From Limnobacter thiooxidans (GTDB taxonomy: Bacteria; Pseudomonadota; Gammaproteobacteria; Burkholderiales; Burkholderiaceae_B): a stretch of 64,000 nt of DNA. Of the stretch, positions 62,097 through 64,000 are shown in pieces. A model generated the notes under the pieces. It made no database searches. It was given only the letters and a program-made list of their open reading frames with translations, and had not been told where the DNA came from. The first letter of the stretch is position 1. The number at the start of each line of letters is the position of its first letter. Location: NCBI RefSeq assembly GCF_036323495.1, contig NZ_AP028947.1:186001-250000 (forward strand). Direction: 5' to 3'. The position numbers were made by a program, and so were the translations under genes.

Positions 62097-63235
62097 GACG
62101 CAAAATCGCAGTGGTCACCACCAGCGTTTTACAGGTCAAGTTTTTTCTGGTTCCCCACCTGACTGAACTTCAAAAAGAGTTCGATGTAACCTTGGTGTTG
62201 AACAACGACTATCCAGAGCTTTTGGCTAGTTTGGGTTTGCCAGTCCGCATCAAGTTAATGGATATCCAGCGAAAAGTATCGCCAGTCAAAGACCTGGCTG
62301 CGTTGACGAAGTTGGTCCTCTTTTTCAGGAAAGAGAAATTTGACATGGTCCACAGCGTGAATCCCAAAGCAGGTCTTCTCGCCATCGTTGCTTCCTGGTT
62401 GGTGCGGGTGCCTGTACGCGCACACATTTTTCAAGGCGAGGTGTGGGCCAACAAGCAAGGGCTGTGGCGTTTTATTCTGAAAAACCTCGATCGCCTGGTC
62501 AGTTTTTGCGCCACAAATTTGACAGTGGTCAGCCAGTCCGAGCGGCGCATTCTGATTGCTGAAAAGGTCATTGGCGCAAGCAAGTCCCGCGTATTGGGCA
62601 ATGGCTCAATTGGTGGTGTTGATCTGGCCCGGTTCAAGCCAGAGCCCAAGACTCGGTCTGAATTGCGAAGCCGGTTTGGTTACGAAGATCAGCATGTGGT
62701 CTATATGTATTTGGGCCGTTTGACTGGGGAAAAGGGACTCCACGAGTTGGCGCAGGCTTTTGACAGGGTGGCAAGTTTGCATCCTGAGGCCCGTTTGCAC
62801 CTGGTTGGCCCCGACGAGGACAACATCCAGCAAAGCTATGTCGGTTTGATTGACCGACACCCTGGGCGAATACAGATTGAGCCATTTTCGAAAACGCCTC
62901 ACCACGATTTGCAAGTGGCCGACGTGCTGGTCTTGCCCAGTCATCGAGAGGGTTTTGGCGTTGTGATCATTGAAGCTGCTGCGCTGGGCGTACCCGCTAT
63001 TGGCAGCCGGATTTACGGCATTTCAGATGCACTGGTCGAAGGGCAAACCGGGTTGATGTTTCAGCCCAAAGACCACAATGATCTTGCCAAGGTCATGGTT
63101 GAAATGCTTGATCCTCAACTGCGTAACGCTTTGGGTGAGGCTGCAAGACGCCGTGTTCAAGAACAGTTCGACCAGCACATGGTGATTGCCGCTTTCATGG
63201 AGTATCATCGCACCCTGTTAAAGGCCACGGCTTGA
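62093..63235 (+). CDS. Family 4 glycosyltransferase
   Basis: This is a 380-residue GT-B enzyme. The N-terminal half has HSVNPKAGLLAIVASWLVRV, and the C-terminal half has the nucleotide-sugar motif VLPSHREGFGVVIIEAAALG with VYMYLGRLTGEKGLHELAQA. The EX7E-type pair is Glu in REGFGVVIIEA. It adds a sugar during polysaccharide assembly. It overlaps the GT10 gene by four bases and the next gene by one. Confidence 0.9.
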   Translation: MRRKIAVVTTSVLQVKFFLVPHLTELQKEFDVTLVLNNDYPELLASLGLPVRIKLMDIQRKVSPVKDLAALTKLVLFFRKEKFDMVHSVNPKAGLLAIVASWLVRVPVRAHIFQGEVWANKQGLWRFILKNLDRLVSFCATNLTVVSQSERRILIAEKVIGASKSRVLGNGSIGGVDLARFKPEPKTRSELRSRFGYEDQHVVYMYLGRLTGEKGLHELAQAFDRVASLHPEARLHLVGPDEDNIQQSYVGLIDRHPGRIQIEPFSKTPHHDLQVADVLVLPSHREGFGVVIIEAAALGVPAIGSRIYGISDALVEGQTGLMFQPKDHNDLAKVMVEMLDPQLRNALGEAARRRVQEQFDQHMVIAAFMEYHRTLLKATA

Positions 63236-64000
63236 TGAACCAGTCTTCCTTGTTAATGCTTTTGGTAACTTGCGTACTTTCCGTACTTTTCACGGGCTTG
63301 GTTCGCCATTACGCACTCAGCCGGGGTGTTCTGGATGTACCCAACGCCCGCAGCTCTCATGAGCGACCCACGCCACGAGGCGGTGGCTTGGGCTTGGTTC
63401 TGGCCTTTGGTCTGTCAATTGCGTATTCAATTCTCGTGCGCGACAGTACTCAACCTCACACTTTTTTTCTGATCGCCTTGCTGGTCGCAGGCGCTTTGGT
63501 TGCAACAGTGGGTTTTGTGGATGACCATGGGGGCTTGCCAGCCAAATGGCGATTGCTGATACACCTGCTCAGCGCTTCAATTCTGGTGTTTGCCATGGGT
63601 GAGCCTGTCCGCCTTGACCTGGGGTTGGGGCCCATCGAATTGCCCTGGCTGGCTTATCCCTTGTCGATACTGGGCATTGTGTGGATGCTGAACCTGACCA
63701 ATTTCATGGACGGCATTGATGGGCTTGCTGGTGGGCAAGTTGTATTGGCATCCGGGTTCATTGCCATTTTTGTTTTGTGTTGCACTCAAAGTACAGAAGC
63801 GGCTCTTCCTGTGGCCTTACTTGCAGCCAGTGCGTTGGGTTTTTTGATCTGGAATTTTCCACCGGCCCGTATTTTCATGGGTGATGTGGGCAGTGGTACC
63901 TTAGGGCTTGTTCTTGGTGGTTTTGCCGCTTGGCACTCGGTCACTTTGGGCTCGCAGTGGCTTTATGTGTGGTTGCTGTTGATGGGTGTTTTTGTGGTGG
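63235..64000 (+). CDS. WecA/TagO-family glycosyl-phosphate transferase (incomplete at right edge)
   Basis: About 255 residues are visible from ATG 63235. The family signatures are PNARSSHERPTPRGGGLGLV (donor loop), GFVDDHGGLPAKWRLLIHLL with the Asp-Asp pair, NLTNFMDGIDGLAGGQVVLA, and ARIFMGDVGSGTLGLVLGGF. Such enzymes transfer a sugar-1-phosphate to undecaprenyl phosphate, starting a lipid-linked polysaccharide. The start overlaps the GT4 stop by one base. The C-terminus is outside the window. Confidence 0.92.
   Translation, partial: MNQSSLLMLLVTCVLSVLFTGLVRHYALSRGVLDVPNARSSHERPTPRGGGLGLVLAFGLSIAYSILVRDSTQPHTFFLIALLVAGALVATVGFVDDHGGLPAKWRLLIHLLSASILVFAMGEPVRLDLGLGPIELPWLAYPLSILGIVWMLNLTNFMDGIDGLAGGQVVLASGFIAIFVLCCTQSTEAALPVALLAASALGFLIWNFPPARIFMGDVGSGTLGLVLGGFAAWHSVTLGSQWLYVWLLLMGVFVV

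Overview
The window is chromosomal DNA of a betaproteobacterium, most likely Burkholderiales (Limnobacter or a close relative is my guess from overall feel; no rRNA is present to prove it). The clues are a gpmA-envC-ctpA-moeB block, a secB-gpsA-trmL-comF block, a cox cluster containing DUF2244, DUF2970, a tiny oxidase assembly protein and a DUF2909 twin-membrane protein, and a rpoH carrying a CIRCE operator. Gene density is high and most operons use 1-4 base stop/start overlaps. No tRNA, rRNA, CRISPR array, transposase or integrase was seen.

Layout. 1-7567: type II secretion genes, gspG-H-I-J-K-L-M-N-D leftward (gspD runs off the edge, gspE/gspF are not in view) with a divergent gspC. 7584-14491: periplasm and envelope genes (DUF3108, M15 peptidase, DUF3455 lipoprotein, moeB, ctpA, envC, gpmA). 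14597-20320: rhodanese, grxC, secB, gpsA, then a 540-base gap filled by two long imperfect palindromes, then trmL, comF, a degenerate BioC-like protein and DUF2244. 20368-29491: a complete aa3 cytochrome c oxidase cluster with subunits I-III, copper insertion (Cox11, SCO), heme A synthesis (CtaA, CtaB) and SURF1.

29492-33920: a C39-like protein, a FecR-like protein, a GST, rpoH under a perfect CIRCE, and a pyruvyltransferase-like protein. 33995-39830 is the least explained region: two exported proteins that share an ERPE(K/R) hexapeptide repeat flank a DUF6502 protein with candidate operators at its divergent promoter, followed by an outer-membrane barrel and a NarL-type two-component pair whose kinase lacks expected residues. 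39835-44434: a helical-repeat protein, a cupredoxin-like/beta-propeller pair, two small proteins, an OruR-like AraC regulator and DUF4149.

44596-49593: a Baeyer-Villiger-type monooxygenase, an acetolactate-synthase-like ThDP enzyme, an aldehyde dehydrogenase and a HipB-like regulator, probably a catabolic module. 49644-52965: a Cache protein, a chemoreceptor, a candidate small RNA, erpA and DUF4864. 53196-57605: a PhoX phosphatase with Pho-box-like sites and a subtilisin-like protease with a GlyGly-CTERM-like tail that could use the type II system. 57674-64000: an AI-2E family permease and the start of a polysaccharide cluster (GT2, flippase, GT10, GT4, WecA/TagO-type initiating transferase) that continues past the right edge.
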